From Bacteroidales bacterium (GTDB lineage Bacteria > Bacteroidota > Bacteroidia > Bacteroidales > UBA932), in contig JAEEHS010000027.1 in assembly GCA_016281015.1 (NCBI GenBank), positions 16,902 to 80,901 of the forward strand: a stretch of DNA of 64,000 bases. Direction: 5' to 3'. Shown piece after piece: positions 41,104-50,084 of the stretch (its first letter is position 1; every line of letters starts with the position of its first letter). Both the position numbers and the translations under genes were made by a program. The notes under the pieces were generated by a model. It did not search any database, was not told the DNA's origin, and was given only the letters and a program-made list of their open reading frames with translations.

Positions 41104-41329
41104 CCAGATCCGCAGCATCGAGGAGCTGGACGATGCAATCCGCCTCCTTTCGGCCCACACCCGCAGGCAAAGCGTCCGCGTCCGGCGGCAGCTTTCTTCC
41201 CTGGAATCGGTCTACACCCCGCAGAACCTGCTGACGGAAGGATTCCGCCGCATGACCCATTCCGTCACCTTCTACGGCGCCGCCCTGTCGGTCATCAGTT
41301 TTGTCCGCAAACGCCTCCGCAAAAAATGA
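41087..41329 (+). CDS. Small hypothetical protein
   Basis: 80 residues, highly basic (SAHTRRQSVRVRRQLSSLESVY) with a weak hydrophobic stretch near the C-terminus (SVTFYGAALSVISFV) and a terminal RKRLRKK. It may be a peripheral or single-span membrane protein. It overlaps the holin-like gene and the next gene, so it belongs to the same operon. The family is not recognised. Confidence 0.62.
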   Translation: MERKYNQIRSIEELDDAIRLLSAHTRRQSVRVRRQLSSLESVYTPQNLLTEGFRRMTHSVTFYGAALSVISFVRKRLRKK

Positions 41330-41775
41330 AATACCTCGTCCGCGCCCTCAAATATTTCGTCCAGATTTCCCTCATCATGGCCCTTATCCTAGGAGCCCTG
41401 ATGCTTTCCGGGGTGATTTCGAAAGACATCAACGTCGCCTTCCAGAAGGGATGGACCTCGGTCGGCTACATCGCCCTCATGTTTGCCGGCGTATCCGCCT
41501 TCTACCCCCTTTTCGGCTACACCCGGCGGCGCATCGTCGCTCCCGGCGACCCGGCGGAGTACCGGAGCCTCATCCAGGAGGCCTTCCGGGACCGCGGCTA
41601 CCTCCCGGACGGGGAGGGCGCCTTCCGCTCCGCTTCCACATGGATGCGCATCACCCGCCTCTGGGAAGACCGCATCACGGTAACCCCCATTCTCGGTGGC
41701 TTCGAACTGGAAGGCCTCGCCCGCGATCTCGCCCGCGTCGCCTCCAGCATCGAACACCGAATATCAACACCCTAA
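41326..41775 (+). CDS. Small two-helix membrane protein, unknown function
   Basis: 149 residues. Two hydrophobic helices (about 12-32, ISLIMALILGALMLSGVI, and 42-60) are followed by a soluble tail rich in Arg and Gly (YTRRRIVAPGDPAEYRSLIQEAFRDRG). Overlaps the previous gene by four bases and is followed after four bases by the DUF2007 gene. I do not recognise the family. Confidence 0.62.
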   Translation: MKYLVRALKYFVQISLIMALILGALMLSGVISKDINVAFQKGWTSVGYIALMFAGVSAFYPLFGYTRRRIVAPGDPAEYRSLIQEAFRDRGYLPDGEGAFRSASTWMRITRLWEDRITVTPILGGFELEGLARDLARVASSIEHRISTP

Positions 41776-41779
41776 TACC

Positions 41780-42007
41780 ATGGAAACCGACACACAAAAA
41801 TTCAAGACCGTCGCTACGTTCCTGGAACGCGTCCAGGCCGACATGGCCGTCGCCCTGCTCGGCGACAACGGAATTCCCGCCGGCGTTTTCGGCGCCGACT
41901 CGTCCTACCCCTCCCTGGGCTATGCCAGCCCCATCGAGGTAAAAGTCAACGAAAGTGATTACGACGCGGCGATGACCATCTTGGCCGCCGCAGACAAGGC
42001 GGAGTAA
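41780..42007 (+). CDS. DUF2007-like small protein
   Basis: 75 residues. Its layout FKTVATFLERVQADMAVALLGDNGIPAGVFG then VKVNESDYDAAMTILAAAD resembles the compact alpha/beta DUF2007 fold described as a putative signal-transducing protein with a PII-like shape. No function can be given. It ends the small-gene run and overlaps the convergent DUF3109 gene by 49 bases, so part of the C-terminus is encoded on both strands. Confidence 0.65.
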   Translation: METDTQKFKTVATFLERVQADMAVALLGDNGIPAGVFGADSSYPSLGYASPIEVKVNESDYDAAMTILAAADKAE

Positions 42008-42558
42008 AACTCCTCGCCAAACGTCTCAGTCAGAGGCCCCCGGAGGAATTCATACACCCGGATTCCTTCCCGGCGGCCTTTTTCGTAGGCATCGGCGCAA
42101 ATGGCCCAGCGATGGAGATTCAGTCCCTTGCGGCCGCCGCCGAGCTCCACCACCCGGATGGGATACAGCGAGCAGGAAACGGGCTTGCGCCAGCGGACTA
42201 GCCCCCGGCAGAACTGCCGCTCGATGGCACAGAAACAGTTCCCTGCCTCGTCGAAATGGCAGTAGGCACATTCCTCGCTTCCCGGGACGACGGGCGTCAC
42301 CAGGTCCCCGTCCCGGTCCACCTCGAAAAATCCTTTTTCCTCGATGGTCCGCCGGCCCTCAGCGCGCATCAGCGGCGAATAGACCGGATAGGCGGCCTCC
42401 AACTGCTCCAGTTCCTCTTCCTTCAAGGGAGCGCCGGCCTCGCCGATGATGCAGCAGCACCCCCGGCACTTCGCATAATCGCAGGCGAAAAACTCCGTTA
42501 CGACCTCCTCCGACACGAGGATGTCTCCGATCTCGATCAGGGTTCCGAATTCGCTCAT
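41959..42558 (-). CDS. DUF3109 family cysteine-rich protein
   Basis: 199 residues. A CxxxxCxxCCC cluster (FFACDYAKCRGCCC, about 24-37) and further Cys in ECAYCHFDEAGNCFCAIERQFC and VSCSLYPIR are the DUF3109/YkgJ-like metal-binding pattern, probably zinc or an iron-sulfur cluster. The function is not known. Its start overlaps the stop of the upstream M16-like gene by four bases (ATGA-type overlap), so the two are translated from one mRNA. The 3' end overlaps the convergent DUF2007 gene. Confidence 0.8.
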   Translation of the reverse strand: MSEFGTLIEIGDILVSEEVVTEFFACDYAKCRGCCCIIGEAGAPLKEEELEQLEAAYPVYSPLMRAEGRRTIEEKGFFEVDRDGDLVTPVVPGSEECAYCHFDEAGNCFCAIERQFCRGLVRWRKPVSCSLYPIRVVELGGGRKGLNLHRWAICADAYEKGRREGIRVYEFLRGPLTETFGEEFYSALSAAAKMVIAAS

Positions 42559-45029
42559 TGTTCCATCAGTTCTACCCGTCCGCCAGAGGTGACGCTACGG
42601 AGCATGTCTTTCACCTTGTCCGCCTCGATGGAAGCGATGTTCTCGCTGTAGTGCGACACCAGGTCCTTTCCGGCCCCATAGCGCATCACCACCTTGTCCA
42701 CAGTACCGCGGGGCGTCGCAAGCTCCGCACGGGTCCGGGCGAGGGTGCGGTTTTTCCAGGCCTTGAGATCCTGCGGCGGCACCGGGAGCGCCGCTGCAGC
42801 GCGGAGCGCCGAACGGAGCCGGGTCATTCCTTCCACCAAATCCGGGTCCTCATGCAGCGGACAGGCGGACACCCGCATCCAAAGGCGTTCCTGGGGATAG
42901 GAGGCGATGCCGGCACGCACCTCGACAGAGAAGCCTTTCGGGGCCATCACCGCGACCAGATGCCTTCGCAGGGCTTCCGCCGCGATCTCGGCGGCATGGA
43001 CATTCACCCCGGTCAGGGCATATTCCGTCTCCATCCTTATTTCAAGGGCCTGACGGCCTGTTTTTTCTTCATGAAAAACTGTCCCCGTCTTGATCGGGGA
43101 ACGCAGGGTCCGTCGCGGCGTCGCGACCTTTGACGTCCGGAAGCCGCCGAGATAGCGCAGCAGCAGCCGCTTGAGCACCGCCGCTTCCAGGTCACCGGAC
43201 AGGACCAGCACCGCCTCGTTCATCCGGGAGAAACGGTCCTCAAACAGCAGTTCCGCCTTCTGGCGCGTATTCAGCGAGAAGGCCTTCGGATCTTTTCGGA
43301 CGGCACAGACCTCTCCCCCGTTCAGCAGGCCGTAGAGCCGCTCGTCCACCGAGGGCGCCGTCTCCAGGGCGTTGCGGGCGTACACCTCGAACGCGCGGTT
43401 GTCGAAAGCACGTTCATTGGCAAGGCAAAGCAGCGTCTTCAGCAGCAGCTGGATGCCCTGGGAAGGCGCCTCGCCCCGGATCGTCATCGTGTTCTGGTCC
43501 ACAAACGTGTCCATGGAAATGCCCCGCACCGTCAGCAGGTCCCGGAAATTCCGGTTCGGCAATCCGCCTGCCTGGTAGAGCGAAAGCATGTCGCCGATAT
43601 AACCGCCCTCCCCGGGTTCCAGGCCGCGGATCTGCGAAAGCCCGGCGGGAAGGACCAGAGCATAGTCGAAGTAACCGAGCCCGTCCATCTGCCGGTACAC
43701 CACCCGCATCCCGTTGGAGAAGGTCCATAGCAGCCCGCCGGAAACGGTTTCCTGCTTCTCGGATTTCAGTTTGACCTTCGGGCAGTCCTGCGCGAAGCCC
43801 AGGGTGTCCGCCCGCCAGGTGTACTCCGTCCGGGGGCGCGTGATTTCACCCAGCAGGTAGCCCCGGTAATAACGGACCAGGCCTTCGATCACATCAAGGG
43901 AATCGGAGGCGGCCCGGTAGCGGAGCGACAGATTCTCGAGCGGGTCCAGGAGCGCCGCCGTAAAATTGTTGAAAAGCCGCGTTTCCGTGCTGTCGGACAG
44001 GCTTTTCCGGGCAAAGAAACGAAGGCGCTCGGACAGCGGAGCCAGGTCGGCCCCATAGAGAAAATGCGCGACGCAGCGGTCCACGAAGGCCCGGTTGGAG
44101 GGCGTCTCGCCGGCGGAGCGGACCATCTTCGGATACAGGACTTTTTTTGCATCCATATATTCCTCCACCCCGGCGCCATACACATCCAGGGCACCCAGGG
44201 TGCGGGAAAGGACCTGTTCCACCGCCTGGAGGTAACTGTCCGTCGTGGTCACTTCCAGGATATAGCGTTCATCCCCGCCGGCATCCGCACTGCCGCGAAG
44301 AGCCGTACGGACCGATCCGTATGGGATTCCCTCGTCCTGGAGCGTCCGCTCCAGCCGGTGGGCGGCGATGGTGAGGAATTCTTCCCCGAGATTGGCGGTC
44401 ACCAGCGCCTGGGCCGTATTCATCTGCGCAGCGGGGACCCGCGGGGCCGCATACGTTACTTCAAGCGAGGCCGGCTTTCCCTGCCGCAGACTGAGGGACG
44501 GGGCCTCCCGGGGGTGCCAGAGATAGGGTTCAGACGCTCCCTCGGCATAGCTGCGACGCTGGACCAGCATGGAAAAGATGTCCATCTTCTTGCGCACTTC
44601 CCCCGCATCGACATCGCCCGCGATGATGATGGCCTGGGGCACATCCGCAGCGGCCACGGCGGCGAAGGAAACCAGCAGCATCGAGTCCAGCACCGCCGGA
44701 TCATAGACCGGAACGGCGTCAAAATGGAGGACCGTCGAGCTGCCGTGGCGCTCGGCATAGCCCCCGGGACGGGGGTTCACCCCGCTCCGGGCCAGGAAGC
44801 CCGCCCCCTCGAAAGAAGGCTGGTCCACCCCCGCGCGGACAATGGCGAAATCCGCATATCCCTTTTCAGTCTGGCTGCTTACCATATAATAAGGGACGCC
44901 GCAGCGAAGGGTCCCCGTCTGGATCCGTTTGTCCCGGGGAAGCTGGGGCAACGACTGCGCTGGCATAGTTATTGAAATTAACAGCCCGGCAGTGATGCAA
45001 AGCGCAATATAAAGACGTCGAATCAGCAT
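42555..45029 (-). CDS. M16-family peptidase homologue lacking the HxxEH zinc site
   Basis: 824 residues from the ATG at 45029. MLIRRLYIALCITAGLLISITMPAQS is a signal peptide, so the protein is exported. Two M16-like halves are recognisable: GVPYYMVSSQTEKGYADFAIVRAG near the N-terminus and KGYFDYALVLPAG-like DGLGYFDYALVLPAGLSQ near residue 450. In active M16 enzymes HxxEH follows the first motif; here that position reads FLARSGVN and no HxxEH occurs anywhere. It is therefore probably a catalytically inactive partner or chaperone-like subunit. Frames open to 46091 but the extension is the antisense of the TPR gene. -7 box TAATTTTG is the complement of 45048-45055. Confidence 0.78.
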   Translation of the reverse strand: MLIRRLYIALCITAGLLISITMPAQSLPQLPRDKRIQTGTLRCGVPYYMVSSQTEKGYADFAIVRAGVDQPSFEGAGFLARSGVNPRPGGYAERHGSSTVLHFDAVPVYDPAVLDSMLLVSFAAVAAADVPQAIIIAGDVDAGEVRKKMDIFSMLVQRRSYAEGASEPYLWHPREAPSLSLRQGKPASLEVTYAAPRVPAAQMNTAQALVTANLGEEFLTIAAHRLERTLQDEGIPYGSVRTALRGSADAGGDERYILEVTTTDSYLQAVEQVLSRTLGALDVYGAGVEEYMDAKKVLYPKMVRSAGETPSNRAFVDRCVAHFLYGADLAPLSERLRFFARKSLSDSTETRLFNNFTAALLDPLENLSLRYRAASDSLDVIEGLVRYYRGYLLGEITRPRTEYTWRADTLGFAQDCPKVKLKSEKQETVSGGLLWTFSNGMRVVYRQMDGLGYFDYALVLPAGLSQIRGLEPGEGGYIGDMLSLYQAGGLPNRNFRDLLTVRGISMDTFVDQNTMTIRGEAPSQGIQLLLKTLLCLANERAFDNRAFEVYARNALETAPSVDERLYGLLNGGEVCAVRKDPKAFSLNTRQKAELLFEDRFSRMNEAVLVLSGDLEAAVLKRLLLRYLGGFRTSKVATPRRTLRSPIKTGTVFHEEKTGRQALEIRMETEYALTGVNVHAAEIAAEALRRHLVAVMAPKGFSVEVRAGIASYPQERLWMRVSACPLHEDPDLVEGMTRLRSALRAAAALPVPPQDLKAWKNRTLARTRAELATPRGTVDKVVMRYGAGKDLVSHYSENIASIEADKVKDMLRSVTSGGRVELMEQ

Positions 45030-45047
45030 TTTTATCGGATTCGGATG

Positions 45048-45077
45048 CAAAATTAAAATTTTTATTGCGTATCTTTG
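45048..45077. promoter_or_regulatory. Divergent -7 boxes: M16-like / TPR gene
   Basis: Minus-strand TAATTTTG is the complement of 45048-45055; plus-strand TATCTTTG is 45070-45077. The latter leaves a leader of about 40 bases before the TPR ATG at 45126. Confidence 0.62.
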
Positions 45078-45125
45078 CAATCTGCGTGCTAGAAAATGTA
45101 TGTGTAATAAATAAAACTTGTGACG

Positions 45126-46064
45126 ATGAAAAGATTGTTTGTTGCTCTTGCAGCCCTTGTGATGGGAAGCGCCCTTGCTTCCGCCCAGGATTACAACGCT
45201 GCCGTCGAGGTGTACAATGCCGCCATCCAGGCCGCCCAGGCCGACAACAAGGCAGAAGCCCTCGCCAAATTCAAGGAGGCCCTTCCCCTTTTCGAAGCCT
45301 GCCAGGAAGCCGAAGCCGCCGACATGATTGCCAAATGCAAGGAATACATTCCTTCCACCATACTCTCCATCGCCAAGGAGCAGATCAATGCCGGCAGCTA
45401 TGACGAGGCACTCGCAACCCTGAAAGAGGCTTCCGAAAGCGCCGCCGCATACGAAAACGCCGACATCGCCGGTGAAGTGAAGGAACTCGTTCCGAACGTA
45501 TGGTCCCGCAAAGGCGTCACCCTGCTGAAGGAAAAGAACTTCCCGGAGGCCGCCAAGGCCCTCGCCGAAGTCGTGGCCCTGAATCCGGAAGACGGACAGA
45601 CCTATCTGATGCTCGGACAGGCCCGCCTCCAGAGCGGCCAGCTGGATGAAGGCGTCGCCGCCCTCGAGAAAGCCGCCGAATTCGGAAAAGCCGAACAGGC
45701 CAACAAGATGCTCTCCAACACCTTCCTCAAACAGGGATCGAGCCTGTTGAAGGCCGGAAAGGCCGCCGAGGCCATCGAGGCGCTGGAGAAATCCAACAGC
45801 TACGTGGAGAATGCCAATGCCTACAAGCTCATCGCCAGCGCGAACATCAAGAGCGGCAAGAGCGCCAAGGCCATCGAAGCCTACAAGAAATATCTTGAGA
45901 TCGCCCCCAGTGCCAAGGATGCTTCCGACATTCTCTTCACCATCGCCGCCACGGCCCAGAAATCCGGCGACAAGGCAACGGCCATCGAGTACTACAACAA
46001 GCTCTCTTCCGACGCGAAGTACAGCGCCCAGGCAGCCCAGCAGCTCGCCGTCCTGAAGAAATAG
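45126..46064 (+). CDS. Exported tetratricopeptide-repeat protein
   Basis: 312 residues. MKRLFVALAALVMGSALASAQ is a cleavable signal (ASA-Q). The remainder consists of about seven TPR-like helical pairs with the Ala-rich pattern (DYNAAVEVYNAAIQAAQA, QTYLMLGQARLQSGQLDEGVAALEKA, NAYKLIASANIKSGKSAKAIEAYKKYLEIAPSA). TPR proteins bind partner peptides in the periplasm; the partner is unknown. Its TAG stop overlaps the GTG start of the U32 gene by one base, and expression could be coupled. In Bacteroidota similar proteins often accompany outer-membrane assembly factors. Confidence 0.8.
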   Translation: MKRLFVALAALVMGSALASAQDYNAAVEVYNAAIQAAQADNKAEALAKFKEALPLFEACQEAEAADMIAKCKEYIPSTILSIAKEQINAGSYDEALATLKEASESAAAYENADIAGEVKELVPNVWSRKGVTLLKEKNFPEAAKALAEVVALNPEDGQTYLMLGQARLQSGQLDEGVAALEKAAEFGKAEQANKMLSNTFLKQGSSLLKAGKAAEAIEALEKSNSYVENANAYKLIASANIKSGKSAKAIEAYKKYLEIAPSAKDASDILFTIAATAQKSGDKATAIEYYNKLSSDAKYSAQAAQQLAVLKK

Positions 46065-47863
46065 TGACGCTCGAACTGCTCGCTCCCGCAAGGAATCTTG
46101 CCATCGGCATCGCAGCCATCGACTGCGGTGCCGATGCCGTGTATATCGCCGGGCCCGCTTTCGGAGCCCGTCACAGCGCGGGAAACAGCGTGGAAGACAT
46201 CCGGGCGCTGTGTGATTATGCCCACCGCTTCGGGGTCCGCATCTATGTCACGTTCAACACCTTGATCTGGGAAGAGGAACTGGACGAAGCCGCCCGCCTG
46301 CTACGGGAACTCGCGGAGGCCGGGACGGACGCGTTCATCGTCCAGGACCCCGCCGTGGAGCGGCTCGCCCCGGAAGGGACGCTGCTCCACGGCTCCACCC
46401 AGTGTGCCATCCGCAGCGTGGAAGATGCCCGCCGCGCCGAGAGCCTCGGTTACGGCCGGCTGGTACTGGAGCGGCAGCTTTCCCTGGAGGAAGTCCGCCA
46501 GATCCGCTCCGCCGTCTCGGCGGAACTGGAATTTTTCGTCCATGGAGCGCTTTGTGTCTGCTACAGCGGACAGTGTTACCTTTCAGCATACCTGACGGGG
46601 CGGAGCGCCAATCGCGGTGAATGTGCCCAGGCCTGCCGCTCGCTGTACGACCTCGAAGACGCCTCCGGAAAAGTATTGGAGCGGGGAAAGGCCCTCCTTT
46701 CGCTGAAAGACTACCGCCTCTTGGAGCGCCTGGAGGACCTGGCGGAGGCCGGCGTCCAGTCCTTCAAGATTGAAGGCCGGCTCAAAAGTCTGTCGTATGT
46801 CCGGAACGTCGTCCGCGCCTACAGCGAGGCCCTGGACGAACTCTGCCGGCGGCATCCCGACTGGCAGCGGTCCTCCTTCGGACGGGTCAGCGGCGGCTTC
46901 ACTCCGGACCTCGGCAAAGCCTTTAACCGGGGCTACACCACGCTCTTCCTCGATGGGAAGAAGGGGCGCTGGGCCTCCCCGGATGCCGCCACCTCCCTTG
47001 GGGAAAAAGTCGGCATCGTCCGGCGCCTTCTGAGGGACGGACTCCTCGTCAGTCCCGTCTCGGCCTCACTGGTCCTCCACAACGGCGACGGCTTTTCCTT
47101 CGTCCTGCCGGACGGCAGCGTCGGCGGGGTCAGGGCGGATGTCGCCGAAGGGATGCGCCTTCGCTGCAAGCCGGCGGAAGGGCGCCGGGAGGGCATGACG
47201 CTCTACCGCAACTACGACGCGGCTTTCGAACGGACCCTGGACACGGAAGCACCTGTCCGTGAACTGCTTGTCGCCGTCCAGGCCCATACCGACGGTCTCC
47301 GTCTTTCGCTCGAAGCCGTCACGGAAGACGGCAGGAAGGCTTCGGCCGGGATCCAGGGCGAAGCGGCCAAAGACCCGGCCCGGGCGCTGGAAAGCCTCCG
47401 CTCCCAGATTGGAAAGCGCAGCGGCGCCTATCGCTTCCACTTGACCCAGGCACCTTCCGAGGCTCCGTTCCTCCCTGTTTCCGCCCTCAATGCCCTCCGG
47501 CGAACCCTGGCCGAAAAACTGGACGCCCAGCCGGTCAGGATGACTCCGCTCCAGGAAGGCCACCCGGACCCCTCAGTTCCCTTCCCTTCTTCACTGAGTT
47601 ACAAGGCCAACGTCGCGAATTCCCTGGACCGTGAGATTTATGCCGAAAGGGGAGTGACCCGGATGGAACCCGCCTATGAGCTGACTCACCCGGAAGGCGC
47701 CGAGCTCATGCGCACCCGCTACTGCGTCCGCCACGAACTCGGCCTCTGCCCCCGACAGGACCCCCGGGAGCGCCCCGAACCCCTCTATCTTCGCAACAAC
47801 GGACGCCGCCTCTGCCTCGGCTTCGACTGCGCCCGCTGCGAAATGACCGTCTCCGAAGCCTAG
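46064..47863 (+). CDS. Peptidase U32 family protein (GTG start)
   Basis: 599 residues. The N-terminal U32 barrel shows LLAPARNLAIGIAAIDCGADAVYIAG, VYVTFNTLIWEEE-like IYVTFNTLIWEEELDEA, VHGALCVCYSGQCYLSAYLTGRSANRGECAQACR (the Cys cluster typical of the family) and FKIEGRLKSLSYVRNVVRAY. C-terminal Cys residues (CVRHELGLC, CLGFDCARC) complete a possible 4Fe-4S site. Characterised members (RlhA, TrhP) add hydroxyl groups to rRNA or tRNA, and a peptidase role is doubtful. The GTG start overlaps the previous stop (TAGTG), giving MTLELLAPARN, the usual N-terminus. RNA modification is the likelier role. Confidence 0.82.
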   Translation: MTLELLAPARNLAIGIAAIDCGADAVYIAGPAFGARHSAGNSVEDIRALCDYAHRFGVRIYVTFNTLIWEEELDEAARLLRELAEAGTDAFIVQDPAVERLAPEGTLLHGSTQCAIRSVEDARRAESLGYGRLVLERQLSLEEVRQIRSAVSAELEFFVHGALCVCYSGQCYLSAYLTGRSANRGECAQACRSLYDLEDASGKVLERGKALLSLKDYRLLERLEDLAEAGVQSFKIEGRLKSLSYVRNVVRAYSEALDELCRRHPDWQRSSFGRVSGGFTPDLGKAFNRGYTTLFLDGKKGRWASPDAATSLGEKVGIVRRLLRDGLLVSPVSASLVLHNGDGFSFVLPDGSVGGVRADVAEGMRLRCKPAEGRREGMTLYRNYDAAFERTLDTEAPVRELLVAVQAHTDGLRLSLEAVTEDGRKASAGIQGEAAKDPARALESLRSQIGKRSGAYRFHLTQAPSEAPFLPVSALNALRRTLAEKLDAQPVRMTPLQEGHPDPSVPFPSSLSYKANVANSLDREIYAERGVTRMEPAYELTHPEGAELMRTRYCVRHELGLCPRQDPRERPEPLYLRNNGRRLCLGFDCARCEMTVSEA

Positions 47864-47893
47864 GATATCCAGTCTGTTCCCGATTCTGCGTCA

Positions 47894-49069
47894 TCATATC
47901 AGCTCCAGGACGAGGTCCACGTCGCCGAAGTGGCCGGTTTCGCCGTTGAAGCGCTCGATGTAGGAGCGGCTGAGGGCCCCGCGCCAGACAATGTCGTCCC
48001 GCGTACGGAGGGGAATCGCGATATCGAAGCCGTAACTCTTGGAATTGTACTTGACCGTCGCCGAGCACTGCCAGCTGGTCTGCGTGCCGCCGTCGTCCTC
48101 AATCATCATGAAAGCGCAGCTGCTGAGCGACTCGGTCCACTCCGACACCAGCACGGCGTTGAAAGGGATATCCATTCCAACCTGGTCCCGCCGCACGACG
48201 ACCATGAAATCCGTGATGGAGGGCTGGTAAAGGAGCAGTTCCGCTTCCGTCGACGCCTTGAAATCCTCGACAGAGCCGATCTTGACCCAAAATTCCGACG
48301 CCCCGGCGAGCCAACTGTCGAAGGACCGGTTCGCCCGGAAGGAGCGGAGAATCAGCGTCCGGATTCCTTCCGGTCCACTCTCGCCGCTTTTCAGGAGAAT
48401 CTCCCCGCCGCTGCCCCAGGACGGATCTTCCCGCCGGAGCAGCTCAAGGCTTTTGTAGGACGCGTCATCATTCCAGTTCACCACCCAGACAGGCCGCTCC
48501 CGGGCCATCTGTTCGTCCACGACCAGTTCGGCCAGCTCTCCGTCCTTATCCCGGTAATAAGCAATGTTCTTCACCGAATTGTCTCCCGGGTCAAAGGTCA
48601 CCAGCGGGGCCTCGCTGCCGTCCCAGGACGTTGCGTAGGGCCAGTAAATCTGGGCATCTGAACGGGAAAGCGCCTCCAGGAAGGCTTCCGCTTCGGTCTT
48701 GTCTCCCTCCGCCTTGGTCCTGGACAGGACCGCCTCACGGATCAGGTCCCTGAGCGGGGTTGTCCACTCGGCCTTGGTCCCGGCGGGATCCTCCCCGACC
48801 CCCGCACCGGGCGAGAGGAAGACTTCCATCATCCGGTATTCGGAATCATAGCCGTTCCCTTCCGAAGAAGAAACGGCCCCATGGACCTCCGAGAGCTGCT
48901 CCGTCCCGATGGGAAGGCTCGAGAGCAGCTGGGCCACTTCCTCCAGGGAAATCCGCCGCGTCGGGGGCGGATCCTGAAGATACTTCTCGGGTGCATGGTC
49001 CAATTTTTCACAGGCGGCCCCAAACGCCGCCACGGTGCAAAGCGCACCGGCAATCCACTGTTTCATCAT
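47894..49069 (-). CDS. Hypothetical exported lipoprotein
   Basis: 391 residues. The signal ends in lipobox FGAAC (Cys near position 19 or 20 according to start). The rest is hydrophilic with Trp/Tyr-rich beta patterns (YWPYATSWDGSEAPLVTFDPGDN, WVVNWNDDASYKSLELL) and ends in acidic FGDVDLVLELI. No family is recognised. It might be a surface or periplasmic binding protein typical of Bacteroidales lipoproteins. The start could equally be the second of two adjacent ATGs (49069 or 49066). A 7-base box TACTTTG (complement of 49102-49108) is a weak promoter candidate. Convergent with the U32 gene. Confidence 0.65.
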   Translation of the reverse strand: MMKQWIAGALCTVAAFGAACEKLDHAPEKYLQDPPPTRRISLEEVAQLLSSLPIGTEQLSEVHGAVSSSEGNGYDSEYRMMEVFLSPGAGVGEDPAGTKAEWTTPLRDLIREAVLSRTKAEGDKTEAEAFLEALSRSDAQIYWPYATSWDGSEAPLVTFDPGDNSVKNIAYYRDKDGELAELVVDEQMARERPVWVVNWNDDASYKSLELLRREDPSWGSGGEILLKSGESGPEGIRTLILRSFRANRSFDSWLAGASEFWVKIGSVEDFKASTEAELLLYQPSITDFMVVVRRDQVGMDIPFNAVLVSEWTESLSSCAFMMIEDDGGTQTSWQCSATVKYNSKSYGFDIAIPLRTRDDIVWRGALSRSYIERFNGETGHFGDVDLVLELI

Positions 49070-49181
49070 ACTGCAATCCGGGCTATTATCCGGTTCCGCT
49101 GCAAAGTACCGAAAACTTATCCGTTTTGTAAAAAACAAAACGGATAAATTTCAAAATCGGCACCACAGATACCCCTGAGGC

Positions 49182-50084
49182 CTATTTCATGTAGAAAATG
49201 AAACGATTTTTATCGTAAAAATCTTTTACAGTCTCGGTTTTCGGGTAGAGAGAATTGAGGAAAAGCTCCGCCGTCTCCCTGCCGAGGACTTCGTTGATCT
49301 CCGTCAGGCCCTTTCCGTCCTGCGAAAGGAAGCGGTCCGACCAGCGGATGATGGCCCGGTAAAACAGGAGCGGGTCGTCATCCGGGACAAAGAGGGCGGA
49401 AGCGGGCTCGTAGTCGAGGACGTTCCGCCGGAGCAGCGGTTTTTCCTTCTCCATGATATAGGGGGGATTGGAGAGGATCAGGTCGAAGGGACCGAAATTG
49501 AACTCCTGCTCCGTGTCCAGCACGTCTGCGTTGACAAAGGTCGGAGCCAGGGCGCCGCTGGACTTGAGTTCGGTGGAAAAACTCTGGCTACGGGCCACCT
49601 CGAGGGCCGCTTCGCTGTTGTCCACGCCTACGACATGGGCTCCGGGCACGGAAAGGGCAATGGTCCAGGCGATATTGCCGGAGCCGGTACACAGGTCCAG
49701 CACCCGCACCGGCGCGGCGCTCTTGCCGTAGGGGCTCCGCATCTGGCGGAGACGAAGGGCCAGCTTGATGGCCTCGCGGCAGAGCAGTTCGGTCTCCGGG
49801 CGCGGAATCAGCACATCCCGGGACACCCGGAAACGGCGGCCGCAGAACTCGCTGTGCCCGATCACATACTGGATGGGCTCGCCGGAACAGAGCCGGACCA
49901 TCGCCGCCGCCAGCGGTTCGACATGTTTCTTGTCAATGGTGTACTGCGGCTCGACGATATGGGTATAACTCTTCGTACCGATCAACTGCTCGCAGAGCAT
50001 CAGCACGATGCTCCGGGCCTCGGCGGTCGGATACAGGCTTTCCAGCGAAGCGGTGCCATCTTTCAGAAACTGGGAAAGCAGCAT
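49182..50084 (-). CDS. prmC: Release factor N5-glutamine methyltransferase
   Basis: 300 residues. N-terminal helical region (about 1-95) for release-factor recognition, then an AdoMet Rossmann domain: VLDLCTGSGNIAWTIAL (motif I), VVGVDNSEAALEVAR and DLILSNPPYI, whose NPPY motif binds the target Gln amide. It methylates the GGQ glutamine of RF1/RF2, raising termination efficiency. The ATG overlaps the ddl stop codon by one base (ATGA-like), so ddl and prmC are cotranscribed. Confidence 0.92.
   Translation of the reverse strand: MLLSQFLKDGTASLESLYPTAEARSIVLMLCEQLIGTKSYTHIVEPQYTIDKKHVEPLAAAMVRLCSGEPIQYVIGHSEFCGRRFRVSRDVLIPRPETELLCREAIKLALRLRQMRSPYGKSAAPVRVLDLCTGSGNIAWTIALSVPGAHVVGVDNSEAALEVARSQSFSTELKSSGALAPTFVNADVLDTEQEFNFGPFDLILSNPPYIMEKEKPLLRRNVLDYEPASALFVPDDDPLLFYRAIIRWSDRFLSQDGKGLTEINEVLGRETAELFLNSLYPKTETVKDFYDKNRFIFYMK

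Noticed and set aside
45030..46091. Upstream extension of the M16-like gene to 1178 codons
   Set aside because: It is antisense to the TPR gene and lies before a signal peptide and promoter.
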